The notes under the pieces are model-generated. The model did not search any database. It saw only the letters and a program-made list of their open reading frames with translations, and was not told the DNA's origin. Positions 33,851-42,917 of a stretch of DNA of 64,000 bases are shown here, piece after piece. Each line of letters starts with the position of its first letter. Within the stretch, counting starts at the first letter, position 1. The DNA comes from Virgisporangium aliadipatigenens. GTDB taxonomy: Bacteria > Actinomycetota > Actinomycetes > Mycobacteriales > Micromonosporaceae. The translations under genes and the position numbers were made by a program. The stretch spans positions 1 to 64,000 of the forward strand of contig NZ_BOPF01000040.1 of the NCBI RefSeq assembly GCF_016863615.1. The letters are read 5' to 3'.

Positions 33851-34285
33851 ATGACCGTGTTTCGGGCGGCCTTCCGGGGCCTCTTATGGGTGGCGAACTC
33901 GGCAAAGGCCACAGTGTCCGCCTTCGTGCTACTGGTGATCGTGAGCGCCGTGCTGTATAGCGCGCTGGAGCACAAGGGCGTCGGCGACGCGATCTGGTGG
34001 GCCGTCGTCACGGCCAGCACCGTCGGGTACGGCGACACCTATCCGGCGACGACCGGCGGGCGGATCGTCGCCGGCACGCTGATCACCTCGATGGTGCTGC
34101 TGGTCGTGCCGTTGATCACCGCGCACTTCGCCAGCAAGCTCATCGTGGATCAGGACGCGTTCCGCCACGAGGAGCAGGAGGAGATCAAGGAAAACCTCCG
34201 CCGCATCCGCGAGGCGGTCGAACGCCTGGAGGCGGCTAGCGAGCGGGACAGCTCGCTCCGGCCGCCGGCACCTTCAGATCGATGA
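33851..34285 (+). CDS. Two-helix potassium channel
   Basis: 144 residues: membrane helix at about 22-38, pore helix and selectivity filter TVGYGD at 57-62, second membrane helix at about 73-93, then a charged coiled coil (EEQEEIKENLRRIREAVERL). This is the minimal KcsA-like ion channel architecture. ATG 33851; an in-frame TTG at 33830 is less likely. The last 50 bases overlap, tail to tail, the end of the hydrolase gene on the other strand. Confidence 0.9.
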   Translation: MTVFRAAFRGLLWVANSAKATVSAFVLLVIVSAVLYSALEHKGVGDAIWWAVVTASTVGYGDTYPATTGGRIVAGTLITSMVLLVVPLITAHFASKLIVDQDAFRHEEQEEIKENLRRIREAVERLEAASERDSSLRPPAPSDR

Positions 34286-35768
34286 GGTAGCTGTTGACCG
34301 CCTGGTTGATGCAGCGCGTCTGCGGATAGGCGGTGTGACCCTCGCCCTCCCAGGTCAGCACCACGCCGGTGCCGAGCATGTTGGCCAGCGCCGGGGTCTG
34401 CTCGTACGGCGTGGCCGGGTCGCCCTTCGTGCCGACCACCACGATCGGCGGCGCGCCCTCGGCCTTGCCCTTCGGGTACGGGTCGCGCTTGCCCGGCCAC
34501 TGCGCGCAGACCAGGTTGAGCGCGAGCGAGGCGCCGAACAGGGGGTACTTCTGCCGCCACTCGCCCTGCAGCCGGCGCGCCTCCTCGACGGTCACGGACT
34601 TGTCGTCGTCGGCGCAGTTGACGGCGAGGTTGGCGTCGAAGAGGTTGCTGTACTTGCCGGAGGCGTCCCGCTCGGCGTAGGAGTCGGCCAGCTCGAAGAT
34701 GCCGGCCGGGTTGCCCTTGCGCAGGTTGTCCATGGCCTTGGCCATCGACTCCCAGCTCTGCTCGGTGTACAGCGACGCGATCACCGCCGTGAACACCCAA
34801 CCGGCCGTCGCCTTGCGCCCGCCCGCACCGGCGACGGCGTTGCCGCGGGCGTTGTTGATCGCCTGGGTGACCAGGCCGCGCGGGTCGCTGGAGATCGGGC
34901 ATCTGGTGCCGTTGCTCTTGCACCAGGTGGTGAAGTTGTCGAACGCCCGCTCGAAGCCCTTGGCCTGCCCCTCCGACGAGGCGACCGAACTCTGCGTCGG
35001 GTCGACGGCGCCGTCGAGGACCAGCGCGCGGATGTTCTTGGGGAAGAGCTGGGCGTACGTCGCGCCGAGCAGCGTGCCGTAGGAGTAGCCGAGGTAGGAG
35101 AGCTTCTCGTCGCCGACGGCGATCCGGATGGCGTCCATGTCCCGGGCCGCCTGCTCGGTGGAGAACAGCCGCAGCGTGTCGCCGTACTTGTCGCCGCAGG
35201 ACCTGGCCATCCGGCCGGTCAGCCCGACGAGCGCGTCGAAGTCGGCCTGGCTCTGCGGGTCCGGGTCGGCACCGAAGTTGGCGTCGAGGTCGGCGTCGGT
35301 GAAGCACTCCACGGGCGAGGAACGGCCCACGCCGCGCGGGTCGAACCCGACGATGTCGAAGCGGAACAGGACGTCGGTCGGCAGCGCCGCGGCGAGGTAG
35401 GTCGCCATCTCGACGCCGGAGCCGCCCGGCCCGCCGGGGTTGATCAGCAGCGAGCCGATCTTGTTGTTCTGCCCCTTGGCGCGGGCGCGCACCAGCGACA
35501 GGTCGAACGTCTTCCCGTCATTGGGCGCCGCCCAGTCCTGCGGCACCTTGAGCGTCGTGCACTCGAACGTGATGTTGGGCAGCTTGCGCTCCGAGATCTC
35601 CGGGCACGGCGTCCAGTTGACCTGCCCCGGAGCCGTCGAACCCGACGCGGAGGCGCCCGGCCGCCCGGAGATCGGCCCCGCCCAGCGGGTCGGCGGTGAC
35701 ACGCACCCCGTGAGCAGCAGCAACGCTGCGGTGACGAGGGCGACGGCGGCACGGGGACGGCGAATCAC
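34236..35768 (-). CDS. Secreted alpha/beta-hydrolase lipoprotein, tripeptidyl aminopeptidase-like
   Basis: 510 residues. The lipobox LLLLTGC (Cys22) marks a lipoprotein. The alpha/beta-hydrolase core shows oxyanion segment LLINPGGPGGSGV, FDPRGVGRSSPVEC, nucleophile GYSYGT (Ser229), late Asp in GTKGDPATPYE and His in WEGEGHTAYP. The C-terminal TAP-like domain ends with Cys-containing RCINQAVNSYL. The family (S33, Streptomyces Tap/SlpD/SlpE) removes N-terminal tripeptides from proteins outside the cell. The start GTG or ATG lies at 35768. It is convergent with the potassium channel. Confidence 0.92.
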   Translation of the reverse strand: MIRRPRAAVALVTAALLLLTGCVSPPTRWAGPISGRPGASASGSTAPGQVNWTPCPEISERKLPNITFECTTLKVPQDWAAPNDGKTFDLSLVRARAKGQNNKIGSLLINPGGPGGSGVEMATYLAAALPTDVLFRFDIVGFDPRGVGRSSPVECFTDADLDANFGADPDPQSQADFDALVGLTGRMARSCGDKYGDTLRLFSTEQAARDMDAIRIAVGDEKLSYLGYSYGTLLGATYAQLFPKNIRALVLDGAVDPTQSSVASSEGQAKGFERAFDNFTTWCKSNGTRCPISSDPRGLVTQAINNARGNAVAGAGGRKATAGWVFTAVIASLYTEQSWESMAKAMDNLRKGNPAGIFELADSYAERDASGKYSNLFDANLAVNCADDDKSVTVEEARRLQGEWRQKYPLFGASLALNLVCAQWPGKRDPYPKGKAEGAPPIVVVGTKGDPATPYEQTPALANMLGTGVVLTWEGEGHTAYPQTRCINQAVNSYLIDLKVPAAGASCPAR

Positions 35769-35790
35769 ACGCCGAGCCTAACCGGGCCGG

Positions 35791-36888
35791 TCACTCGTCG
35801 ACCGCCCCGGCGAGGACGGCGTCCACGTCCAGCCGCAACGGCCGCTCCAACTGCTCGTAGCCGCAGGACGCCGGCTCCCGGTCCGGCCGCCACCGCTTGA
35901 ACTGGGCCGTGTGCCGGAAGCGCTCGCCCTCCATCGCCTCGTAGCCCACCTCGACCACCAGCTCCGGGCGCAGCGGCACCCAGTCGAGGCTCTTGGTGCC
36001 GGTCCACCGGCTGACCGCCCCCGGCACCCGGTGCGTCTCGTTGGCCGGGTCGACGCCGACCCACGGGTTGGCCGCCTCGGCCCCCTCACGGTAGGGCGCC
36101 AGCTCCTCGACCAGCTCGGCCCGCCGCGCCATCGGGAACGACGCGCAGACCCCCACGTGGTGCAGCAACCCGGCCGCGTCGTGCAGCCCGAGCAGCAGCG
36201 ACCCGACCACGTCGCCCGACTTGTGCCAGCGGAACCCGGCGACGACCACGTCGGCGGTGCGCGCGTGCTTGACCTTGAACATGACGCGCTTGTTGGGCTC
36301 GTAGCCCGCGTCGGCCGGCTTGGCGACGATGCCGTCGAGCCCGGCCCCCTCCAACGACGCGAACCACTCCCGCGCCCGGGCCGGATCCGTCGTCACCGGC
36401 GTCAGGTGCACCGGCGGCACCACCGCCGACAGCGCCTCCGCCAGCCGCGCGCGCCGCTCCCGGAACGGCCGCGACGTGAGATCGTCGTCTCCGATCGCCA
36501 GCAGGTCGAACGCGATGAACGAGGCCGGCGTCGCCGCCGCCAGCATGCGCACGCGCGACACGGCCGGGTGGATCCGCTGGCCGAGCAGATCGAAGTCGAG
36601 CCGGGGCAGCCCGTCCTCGACCCGCTTGATCACCACCAGCTCGCCGTCGACGGCGAGTCGCTCGGGCAACTGGGCCTTGACCTGCTCGATCACCTCGGGG
36701 AAGTAGCGGGTGAGCGACTTGCCGCCGCGGCTGGCCAGCTCCACCTCGTCGCCGTCGCGGAACACGATGCACCGGAAGCCGTCCCACTTGGGCTCGTAGG
36801 ACATGCCCTCGGCGACCGGCACCTCGGGCACGCTCTTGGCCAGCATCGGCTCGATCGGTGGCATGACCGGCAGCTTCATGCCCCGCAT
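35791..36888 (-). CDS. ligC: ATP-dependent DNA ligase, LigC type
   Basis: About 365 residues. The adenylation motif I is EPKWDGFR (Lys34 as the AMP-accepting Lys), motif III FIAFDLLA, motif IV LDGIVAKP and motif V MFKVKHART, followed by an OB-fold domain with QFKRWRPDR. The length and architecture match actinobacterial LigC (short ATP ligases linked to end joining or excision repair), not the NAD-dependent LigA. ATG 36888 (MRGMKLPV) is chosen, though ATG 36879 is possible; no strong Shine-Dalgarno decides. No Ku gene is adjacent. Confidence 0.92.
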   Translation of the reverse strand: MRGMKLPVMPPIEPMLAKSVPEVPVAEGMSYEPKWDGFRCIVFRDGDEVELASRGGKSLTRYFPEVIEQVKAQLPERLAVDGELVVIKRVEDGLPRLDFDLLGQRIHPAVSRVRMLAAATPASFIAFDLLAIGDDDLTSRPFRERRARLAEALSAVVPPVHLTPVTTDPARAREWFASLEGAGLDGIVAKPADAGYEPNKRVMFKVKHARTADVVVAGFRWHKSGDVVGSLLLGLHDAAGLLHHVGVCASFPMARRAELVEELAPYREGAEAANPWVGVDPANETHRVPGAVSRWTGTKSLDWVPLRPELVVEVGYEAMEGERFRHTAQFKRWRPDREPASCGYEQLERPLRLDVDAVLAGAVDE

Positions 36889-37079
36889 GTTCGCACGGGG
36901 GTACGACAAGGAACGTTGCGACCGGATGATCCCCCCGGCCCGTCAGGACAGGTAGGGAAGCCGACGCGGATCGATTCCTTCGCCAGGTCGCGCCGCGTCA
37001 CAGGGGTACAAGGGAAGGGGACGGTCGAGGTCGTGGGTCAGCACGCCTCGGCCGTCTTCGCACGTCGAGAGGAGTTTCC

Positions 37080-37973
37080 GTGCGGATCCGCAGACGCACC
37101 GTCGCGGTGCTGTCCACCCTTGCCCTCGGCGCCGCGGTCGCGTTCGTACTGCCGCTGGTGAACGGCACCGCGTCCGCCGCCACGCTGGAGCAGACCTGGG
37201 AGGACACCTTCGACGCGCCGGCCGGCACGCTGCCGGACCGCACGAAGTGGGTGTACGACCTCGGCGACGACGGCACCGGCTGGGGCAACAACGAGCTGCA
37301 GAGCTACACGAACCGGCCGGAGAACGTCTCCCACGACGGCGCGGGCAACCTGGTGATCGCCGCCCGGCAGAACGCCGACCCGGCCGTGAAGTGCTACTAC
37401 GGCACGTGCTCCCACACCTCTGCGCGGATCAAGACGCAGGGGAAGTTCAGCCAGAAGTTCGGGCGGTTCGAGGCGCGCATCAAGATCCCGCGCGGGCCCG
37501 GGCTGCTGCCGGCGTTCTGGATGCTGGGCGGGCCGGACGCGCGATGGCCGCTCGACGGCGAGATCGACATCATGGAGAACGTCGGTGACTCGCCGACCGT
37601 GGTCGAGGGCACCCTGTGGGGGCCGCGCGCCAACGGCAGCGGCGAGTACACGAAGTCCGGTTACAAGGCAATGCCGTTCACGCTCTCCGACGACTTCCAC
37701 CGGTACGCGATCGAGTGGTCGGCGGGGCGGGTGTCGTGGTTCATCGACGACACGAAGTACCTGACGATCTGCCGCACGGCCGATGTCGCACCGGGCTGCA
37801 CGGCGTACGGGGCGTCGGGGAAGTGGATCTTCGACGACCATGCGTTCTACGTCCTGCTGAACGTCGCCGTCGGGGGTGACTGGCCGGGCGCGCCGCCGTC
37901 GACCGTGCCGTTCCCCCAGGAGATGGTGATCGACTACGTGCGGGTCTGGGGCGAGGCGCCCGCGCGCCGCTAA
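37080..37973 (+). CDS. Secreted GH16 beta-glucanase (laminarinase-like)
   Basis: 297 residues: a signal peptide (about 1-34, ending ASAATLEQ), then one GH16 jelly roll. The catalytic motif is GEIDIMENVG (nucleophile Glu161, Asp163, acid/base Glu166). Aromatic substrate-cleft segments include GWGNNELQSYT and FWMLGGPDARWP. The pattern EIDIME with the bulge residue and the N-terminal WGNNE is typical of beta-1,3-glucanases. GTG 37080 has GAGGAG upstream. It probably degrades fungal or algal glucans. Confidence 0.93.
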   Translation: MRIRRRTVAVLSTLALGAAVAFVLPLVNGTASAATLEQTWEDTFDAPAGTLPDRTKWVYDLGDDGTGWGNNELQSYTNRPENVSHDGAGNLVIAARQNADPAVKCYYGTCSHTSARIKTQGKFSQKFGRFEARIKIPRGPGLLPAFWMLGGPDARWPLDGEIDIMENVGDSPTVVEGTLWGPRANGSGEYTKSGYKAMPFTLSDDFHRYAIEWSAGRVSWFIDDTKYLTICRTADVAPGCTAYGASGKWIFDDHAFYVLLNVAVGGDWPGAPPSTVPFPQEMVIDYVRVWGEAPARR

Positions 37974-37982
37974 GTTGGTCGC

Positions 37983-38606
37983 ATGGCGACGCTGGAGAAG
38001 ATCGCGGTCGAACTCCGGGCGATGGTGACCGGGCTCGAGCAGGCACAGGCGCGCACCGCCGTGCTGGAGACCAAGGTGCTGGAGGTCACCACCCGCATCC
38101 AGGCGGCGGGCTTCCTCGGCATCGCGCAGAACCTCGTCCGGGTGAAGACCGCCGTCGGTGAGGTGCGCGCCCGGCTGACCGCCGTGGCCAACGACACCAA
38201 CGAGGCCAACCGGCCGGTGTCGGCCGCACCCCGCGAGGTGTCGCCGCAGCAGGCGATCGCCGTGCTTACCCCGGCGAGCGAGAAGCTCGTCGCGGCCACC
38301 CAGGCCAACGCCGCCACCATCGAGAAGGTGTCGGAGACGCAGAAGCTCACCGCGACGGTGCTCCAGGGCGGTTCGCCGCAGCAGCTGCTGGCCCTGCTGG
38401 AGAGCATCAAGCAGGTGCTGATCATCGTCGGCCAGCACGCCCAGGGCGCGCGCAAGGAGCTGGACGAGACGCTCGCCGAGGTGCGCCAGGCGGGCCAGTA
38501 CGGCCGGCCGGGGCAGCCCGAGCAGGCCGACGGTTCCGACAAGGACAAGGACAACAAGGACGAGAAGAAGGACGACGACAGGGCGCCCGCCGGCGAGGCC
38601 GCGTAG
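37983..38606 (+). CDS. Coiled-coil protein resembling DUF6244
   Basis: 207 residues: ATLEKIAVELRAMVTGLEQA, SGFLG-like segment AAGFLGIAQNLVRVKTAVGE, then SPQQAIAVLTPASEKLVAAT and VLQGGSPQQLLALLESIKQV; the charged tail is rich in Lys/Asp (DKDKDNKDEKKDDD). The order of these blocks matches my recollection of DUF6244 proteins of Micromonosporaceae. Function unknown. It starts nine bases after the glucanase and five bases before the next gene, so the three may be co-transcribed. Confidence 0.7.
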   Translation: MATLEKIAVELRAMVTGLEQAQARTAVLETKVLEVTTRIQAAGFLGIAQNLVRVKTAVGEVRARLTAVANDTNEANRPVSAAPREVSPQQAIAVLTPASEKLVAATQANAATIEKVSETQKLTATVLQGGSPQQLLALLESIKQVLIIVGQHAQGARKELDETLAEVRQAGQYGRPGQPEQADGSDKDKDNKDEKKDDDRAPAGEAA

Positions 38607-38611
38607 CAGCG

Positions 38612-39133
38612 ATGTCCACTGTGGACGACGACAGCGCGCTCGTCGCCGCCGCGCTCACCGTGTGGCTGGACGGGTTCACGTTCGTGGACCGGCCCGCGGA
38701 CGAGGTGACCGGGCTGCTGGTCGACTCGATCGTCGAATGGGGCCGCTCCCAGCGGTGGCGGGTCTACCGGCGGGCGCCGAGCGTGTTCCCGCTGCCGCCG
38801 CCGTACGAGGACCGGCGTTCCGACCTGGACGTGGCGTTCGCCCGGCCGGTCGGGCGGCCGGTCGCGATCGAGGTGGACCGCTCCGACCGGCAGCGTTCGG
38901 TCGAGAAGCTGCGCGCCGAGGCGGACGCCGGCCGGATCGCGCTGTGGGTGCGGTGGGGGACCGGGCGCTTCACCGATCCGGGGCCGCCGGTGCACCTGGT
39001 GACCTGCGCGGTGACCGCCCGGCGCGGGGTCACCGGCGGCCGGGTCTTCTCCCGGGTGGCGACGTCCCGACCCGCCCCGGCCCACACCGCCGTGTCCGAG
39101 GCCGCCGCCGCACGTGAGTTGTTCGATTCGTAA
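38612..39133 (+). CDS. Conserved-looking hypothetical protein, possible PD-(D/E)XK-like fold
   Basis: 173 residues. The central block RRSDLDVAF-ARP-VGRPVAIEVDRSDR followed by QRSVEKLRAEADAGRIALWV has an Asp, then a strand with Glu-x-Asp, a helix and a strand. That order resembles PD-(D/E)XK nuclease-like domains, although the usual Lys is missing (EVD rather than ExK). An inactive or divergent member is possible, or an unrelated fold. It is the third gene of glucanase-DUF6244-orf. Confidence 0.6.
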   Translation: MSTVDDDSALVAAALTVWLDGFTFVDRPADEVTGLLVDSIVEWGRSQRWRVYRRAPSVFPLPPPYEDRRSDLDVAFARPVGRPVAIEVDRSDRQRSVEKLRAEADAGRIALWVRWGTGRFTDPGPPVHLVTCAVTARRGVTGGRVFSRVATSRPAPAHTAVSEAAAARELFDS

Positions 39134-39199
39134 CTCATTCAGGGGCGTGTGTGCCCTCAGACCTGGTTCAGCCACTGATCGGTTCGCGACGATGGGTCC

Positions 39200-41080
39200 G
39201 TGAGCATCGACGGCTACGACGAGGAGATCCCCGAGCTCGAGGCGCCGGACTGGCTGCACCACACCAAGGACTTCGTCAACACCGGCTTCTGGGCGGTCGC
39301 CCGGCGCCTGCCCGCGATCGTTCGCGAGGCGGTCGGGCTCGCCTGGCGCGCCAACCCCCGCGACACCGTCGCCGCGATCGGCCTCAACCTGCTCGCCGGG
39401 GTGCTGACCACGTTGGGCCTGCTCGCGACGGCCGGGGTGCTGCGCGAACTCTTCGCCGCCGGGCCCACCCCGGACCGGGTCCGGGCGGCCCTGCCGGCAC
39501 TGATCGCGGCGGCCCTCGCGACGATGGCCCGCGGCGGGCTGACCATCGCGGCGGGCTGGGCCCAGGCGCGCATCGCCCCACAGATCAACTACACGGTCGA
39601 ACTGCGGCTGTACGAGGCGACGACGGCGGTGCGGCTGGCCGCGTTCGACGACGCCGGGTTCGCCGAGGAGATGGATCGGGCCCGCGACCGGGGAATGCTG
39701 GAAGCGGCGTCCATCGTGGACACCACGGTCAACCTGATCACGGGCGTCGTCGGCGTCGTCGCCACCGCGGCCGCCGTGGCCGTCATCGAACCCGTTCTGC
39801 TGCCGTGCCTGTTCCTGTCGGCGCTGCCGGCCGCGGTCACCGCCGTGCGCATGGCCCGCCGGGAGTACATCGCCCTCCTGGCGCGCATCACCCGGCACCG
39901 CCGCCGCTGGATGCTCGGCCACCTGATGGCCAACCGGCACACCGCCGCCGAGGTGCGCACGTACCAGATGCGCGGGTTCCTGCTGGCGCAGTACCGCCGG
40001 ATCATGGACGTCGACACGGCCGAACGCCTCGACCTCGCCCGCCAGCAGACCGGCACCCGGCTGGCCGGCGCGTCGCTGACCGGGCTGGCCGGGTTCGCCG
40101 TGTACGTGCTGCTCGGGCTCCTGCTGCTGCGCGGCGAGATCCCGCTCGCCGCGGCCGCGACCGCGCTGCTGGCCATCCAGTCCGCCCGGATGAGCCTCAA
40201 CAACGCCATCTACGCCGCCAACCAGGTCTACGAGGACGCGCTCTACTACGGCGACTACCGCGACTTCCTGGAACGCGCCCGCCAGCAGCTGCCGAACGAG
40301 GCGGGCCACCCGGTCGACGGGTTCGAGGAGATCCGGCTCGACGACGTGTGCCTGCACTATCCGGACACCGACGCGCCCGCGGTCGACGGGGTCTCGCTGA
40401 CGCTGCGCAGGGGCGAGGTGATCGCACTCGTCGGCGAGAACGGCTCCGGCAAGTCCAGCCTCGCCAAACTGATCGCCGGCCTGTACGCCCCGAGCGCCGG
40501 CCGCATCACCTGGGACGGCGTCGACACCGGCGACCTCGACCCGCGCAGCCTCGCCGCACAGGTCGGCGTGATCAGCCAGGACTGGTGGAAGTTCCCGTTC
40601 ACGGCCGGGCAGAACATCCACATCGGACGCCACGACCGCGCGCCGGAGCACGTCGGCCCGTCGATCACCGACGCGGCGACCGCCGCCTCCGCGCACGGGA
40701 TGATCTCCGAACTGCCGTACGGCTACGACACGCTGCTCAACCGCCAGTTCAAGAACGGGCAGGATCTCTCCGGCGGGCAGTGGCAGCGGCTGGTGTCGGC
40801 CCGTGGCTTCTACCGCGACGCGGCGCTGCTCATCTGCGACGAACCCTCGTCGGCGCTGGACGCCCGGGCCGAGCACGCGGTGTTCCAGCAACTGCGGGCG
40901 CGGCCGGACCGGGCGATCGTGCTGATCACGCACCGCCTCGCGAACGTCCGCCACGCCGACCACATCTACGTGCTGCACGAGGGGCGGGTGGTGCAGCACG
41001 GCGGTCACGACCGGCTGATGGCCGAGGAGGGCATCTACCGCGAGCTGTTCAACCTGCAGGCGAGCGGCTACGCCGCCTGA
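39200..41080 (+). CDS. ABC exporter (fused membrane and ATPase domains)
   Basis: 626 residues: an N-terminal cytoplasmic extension of about 50 residues, a six-helix transmembrane domain at about 55-350, then an ATPase with Walker A VGENGSGKSS, Q-loop VISQDWWKFP, signature LSGGQWQR, Walker B ALLICDEPSSALD and switch His in LITHRLANV. It belongs to the type IV exporters (peptide, antibiotic or lipid export). GTG 39200. No substrate gene lies beside it. A 17-bp tandem duplication follows its stop. Confidence 0.93.
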   Translation: MSIDGYDEEIPELEAPDWLHHTKDFVNTGFWAVARRLPAIVREAVGLAWRANPRDTVAAIGLNLLAGVLTTLGLLATAGVLRELFAAGPTPDRVRAALPALIAAALATMARGGLTIAAGWAQARIAPQINYTVELRLYEATTAVRLAAFDDAGFAEEMDRARDRGMLEAASIVDTTVNLITGVVGVVATAAAVAVIEPVLLPCLFLSALPAAVTAVRMARREYIALLARITRHRRRWMLGHLMANRHTAAEVRTYQMRGFLLAQYRRIMDVDTAERLDLARQQTGTRLAGASLTGLAGFAVYVLLGLLLLRGEIPLAAAATALLAIQSARMSLNNAIYAANQVYEDALYYGDYRDFLERARQQLPNEAGHPVDGFEEIRLDDVCLHYPDTDAPAVDGVSLTLRRGEVIALVGENGSGKSSLAKLIAGLYAPSAGRITWDGVDTGDLDPRSLAAQVGVISQDWWKFPFTAGQNIHIGRHDRAPEHVGPSITDAATAASAHGMISELPYGYDTLLNRQFKNGQDLSGGQWQRLVSARGFYRDAALLICDEPSSALDARAEHAVFQQLRARPDRAIVLITHRLANVRHADHIYVLHEGRVVQHGGHDRLMAEEGIYRELFNLQASGYAA

Positions 41081-41114
41081 GCCCTCAAGAAGACTGCGCC
41101 CTCAAGAAGACTGC
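41081..41114. repeat. 17-bp perfect tandem duplication at a convergent gene junction
   Basis: GCCCTCAAGAAGACTGC occurs at 41081-41097 and again at 41098-41114, immediately after the ABC exporter stop. The minus-strand gene ends inside the second copy (stop at 41104-41102). It looks like a recent slippage event. Confidence 0.9.
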
Positions 41115-41608
41115 GCCCGGGTGATGAACGGCGTCCCGCCCTCGGGCAGCAGCACCACGAACTCGCCGCCGTCGTGCGGGACCGCCGCGACGCCCAGCCG
41201 CCGCACCTCGCGGATCCCCTCCGGAACCCGTTCCAGGGCGGCCACGTGCCGTAGCGTGTCCATCGGATCGCCGTTGACCCACAGCCGGATCTTGGCCCCG
41301 GTGCGCAGCACGGCGAGGAGTTCGTTGCGCAGCGGTCCGCCCTGGGCCTCCAGCACGCGGTCGTGGAGGCGTTCCTGCACGCTCGGCATCGCCGGCACCT
41401 CGGCGGCGGCCTTCACGCAGGCGGGGCAGGCGGCCGGGTGCTGCGGGAAGAACAGGTGCCGGTACATGGTGATGCGGGCCCGCGGGATGCCGCAGAGCGC
41501 ACCCTCGGGACCGAGGGCGTGCTCGAGCGCCGGATCGTCGGGCGGCTGCTCTGCCCGCCCCGCCGGGAACGCCGCGGGTTCCCGCGCCGATTCGAAGGAC
41601 CAGGTCAC
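41102..41608 (-). CDS. Hypothetical protein with a CPAC motif
   Basis: 168 residues starting VTWSFESAREP. The central part LCGIPRARITMYRHLFFPQH is followed by PAACPACVKAAAE; the CxxC plus an earlier Cys and His residues could bind zinc. The C-terminal half is a soluble alpha/beta segment ending FVVLLPEGGTPFITRAQSS. I do not recognise a family. GTG 41608 is chosen because the longer upstream frame is antisense to the next gene. Confidence 0.65.
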   Translation of the reverse strand: MTWSFESAREPAAFPAGRAEQPPDDPALEHALGPEGALCGIPRARITMYRHLFFPQHPAACPACVKAAAEVPAMPSVQERLHDRVLEAQGGPLRNELLAVLRTGAKIRLWVNGDPMDTLRHVAALERVPEGIREVRRLGVAAVPHDGGEFVVLLPEGGTPFITRAQSS

Positions 41609-41651
41609 ATCAAGTGACCCTACCCACCGCACACGGTGACCAAGCCTTCTG

Positions 41652-42917
41652 GTGCCCGCGCCGCCTAAAGTGGCCAGGGTGACGGTGCAGGGCACCGCGC
41701 GCTGGTGGCGTCGCGGGCGGGACGAGGCACAGGCACGGGCCCGCGCCGCCGCGGGCAGCGCCGCCTCCGTGTTCGTGGCGGTCGACGGGTTGCAGCGAAG
41801 CACCGAGCTCCAGGTCGACTCGCTGGTCGCCCTCGATCCGGCCGCCGGCGCCCGGGTGGGGCCGGACTGGCAGGCGCTGCGCGCCGACACCGACGCCGCG
41901 CTCGCCGCGTATCTCAAGGTTCCGGCCGAGTTCGACATCGAGACGGATCTGAGTGAACGGGACGCGCGGCTGGCCGAGGCGGCGTTCCGCCACGCCGAGG
42001 AGACGCTGCAGCGGGCCGCCACGGCCATGCGCGACTTCACGGCCCGGCACGCGGCCGTCTTCTCCCACGTCGAGGCCGCGGTGACCCGGCTCGGCGCGGC
42101 GGGTCGGGAGGCCGACGCGGCACTCTCGGCCGCCCGCGCGGCGATCGAGGCGGCCGAACGGGCCGGCACGCCCGCGTTCGAGGCGGCGGAGGTGCTGTCG
42201 GCGGCGGAACGGGCCCGGGCGATCGTCGCCGAGGGGCCGGCGGTGCACGGGCTGCGGGCCACCGTGGCGGCGGCCGACGGCGTGCTGGCCGAGGCGGCGC
42301 GGGCGCGTTCCCTCGCGGAGACCGTGCGGGAGCAGGGCGAGGAGGTGCGGCGTTCGCTCGCGTCGGTGCACACCAGGGCGGATGCGGTCGCCACCCGGCG
42401 GGAACGCCTCCCCGCGACGCTGAGCGCGCTGCGTCGGGAGTTCGTGGCCGCCGCGTACGCCGACGTGGAGGGCAGCCCGGCCGAGGCCGACCGGCTGTTG
42501 AGCGCCGCGCGGGAGCGGATCGCCGCGGCCGAACGCGAGTCGACACGGCAGCACTGGCCGTCGGCGCGTGCGGAGGTGGCCGCGGCCCGGGAGGCGCTGG
42601 ACGCCGCCTCGCACGCCGTGGACGCCGTCACCCGCCGGCTCGCCGCCCTGGAGGAGCTGAAGCGGGACCCGCGGGAACCGGTGCGCCGGACCCGGTTCGC
42701 CGTCCGGGAGGCGCAGCGGCTGTTCGTGTTCCTCGGACAGAACGTGGACCGCAAGTACGCGCCGCAGCTGGACAGCCTGGTGCGGCGCATCGGTGCGGCG
42801 GAGGAGGCGCTGGAGGCCCCGCATCCGGACTACTGGCGGGTGGACCGGGACCTGGCGCGCATCCGCGACGAGACGGCCGCCGTGGTCAGCGCGATGCGGG
42901 GTGTCCCGCGCAGTTAG
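41652..42917 (+). CDS. Long helical (coiled-coil) protein of unknown function
   Basis: 421 residues, Ala/Arg/Glu-rich and almost wholly helical, with LAEAAFRHAEETLQRAATAM and LFVFLGQNVDRKYAPQLDSL as the most distinctive stretches. No membrane segment, nucleotide-binding motif or signal peptide is visible. It may be a structural or scaffolding protein. The start could be GTG 41652 or one of the GTG codons 27-33 bases later (AGGGTGACG). Its 3' end overlaps the DUF2470 gene tail to tail by 32 bases. Confidence 0.75.
   Translation: MPAPPKVARVTVQGTARWWRRGRDEAQARARAAAGSAASVFVAVDGLQRSTELQVDSLVALDPAAGARVGPDWQALRADTDAALAAYLKVPAEFDIETDLSERDARLAEAAFRHAEETLQRAATAMRDFTARHAAVFSHVEAAVTRLGAAGREADAALSAARAAIEAAERAGTPAFEAAEVLSAAERARAIVAEGPAVHGLRATVAAADGVLAEAARARSLAETVREQGEEVRRSLASVHTRADAVATRRERLPATLSALRREFVAAAYADVEGSPAEADRLLSAARERIAAAERESTRQHWPSARAEVAAAREALDAASHAVDAVTRRLAALEELKRDPREPVRRTRFAVREAQRLFVFLGQNVDRKYAPQLDSLVRRIGAAEEALEAPHPDYWRVDRDLARIRDETAAVVSAMRGVPRS

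Noticed and set aside
37970-41008. 1012-residue minus-strand frame
   Set aside because: Very His/Arg/Gly/Val-rich without domains and antisense to the DUF6244-like, 38612 and ABC exporter genes, which have clear motifs.
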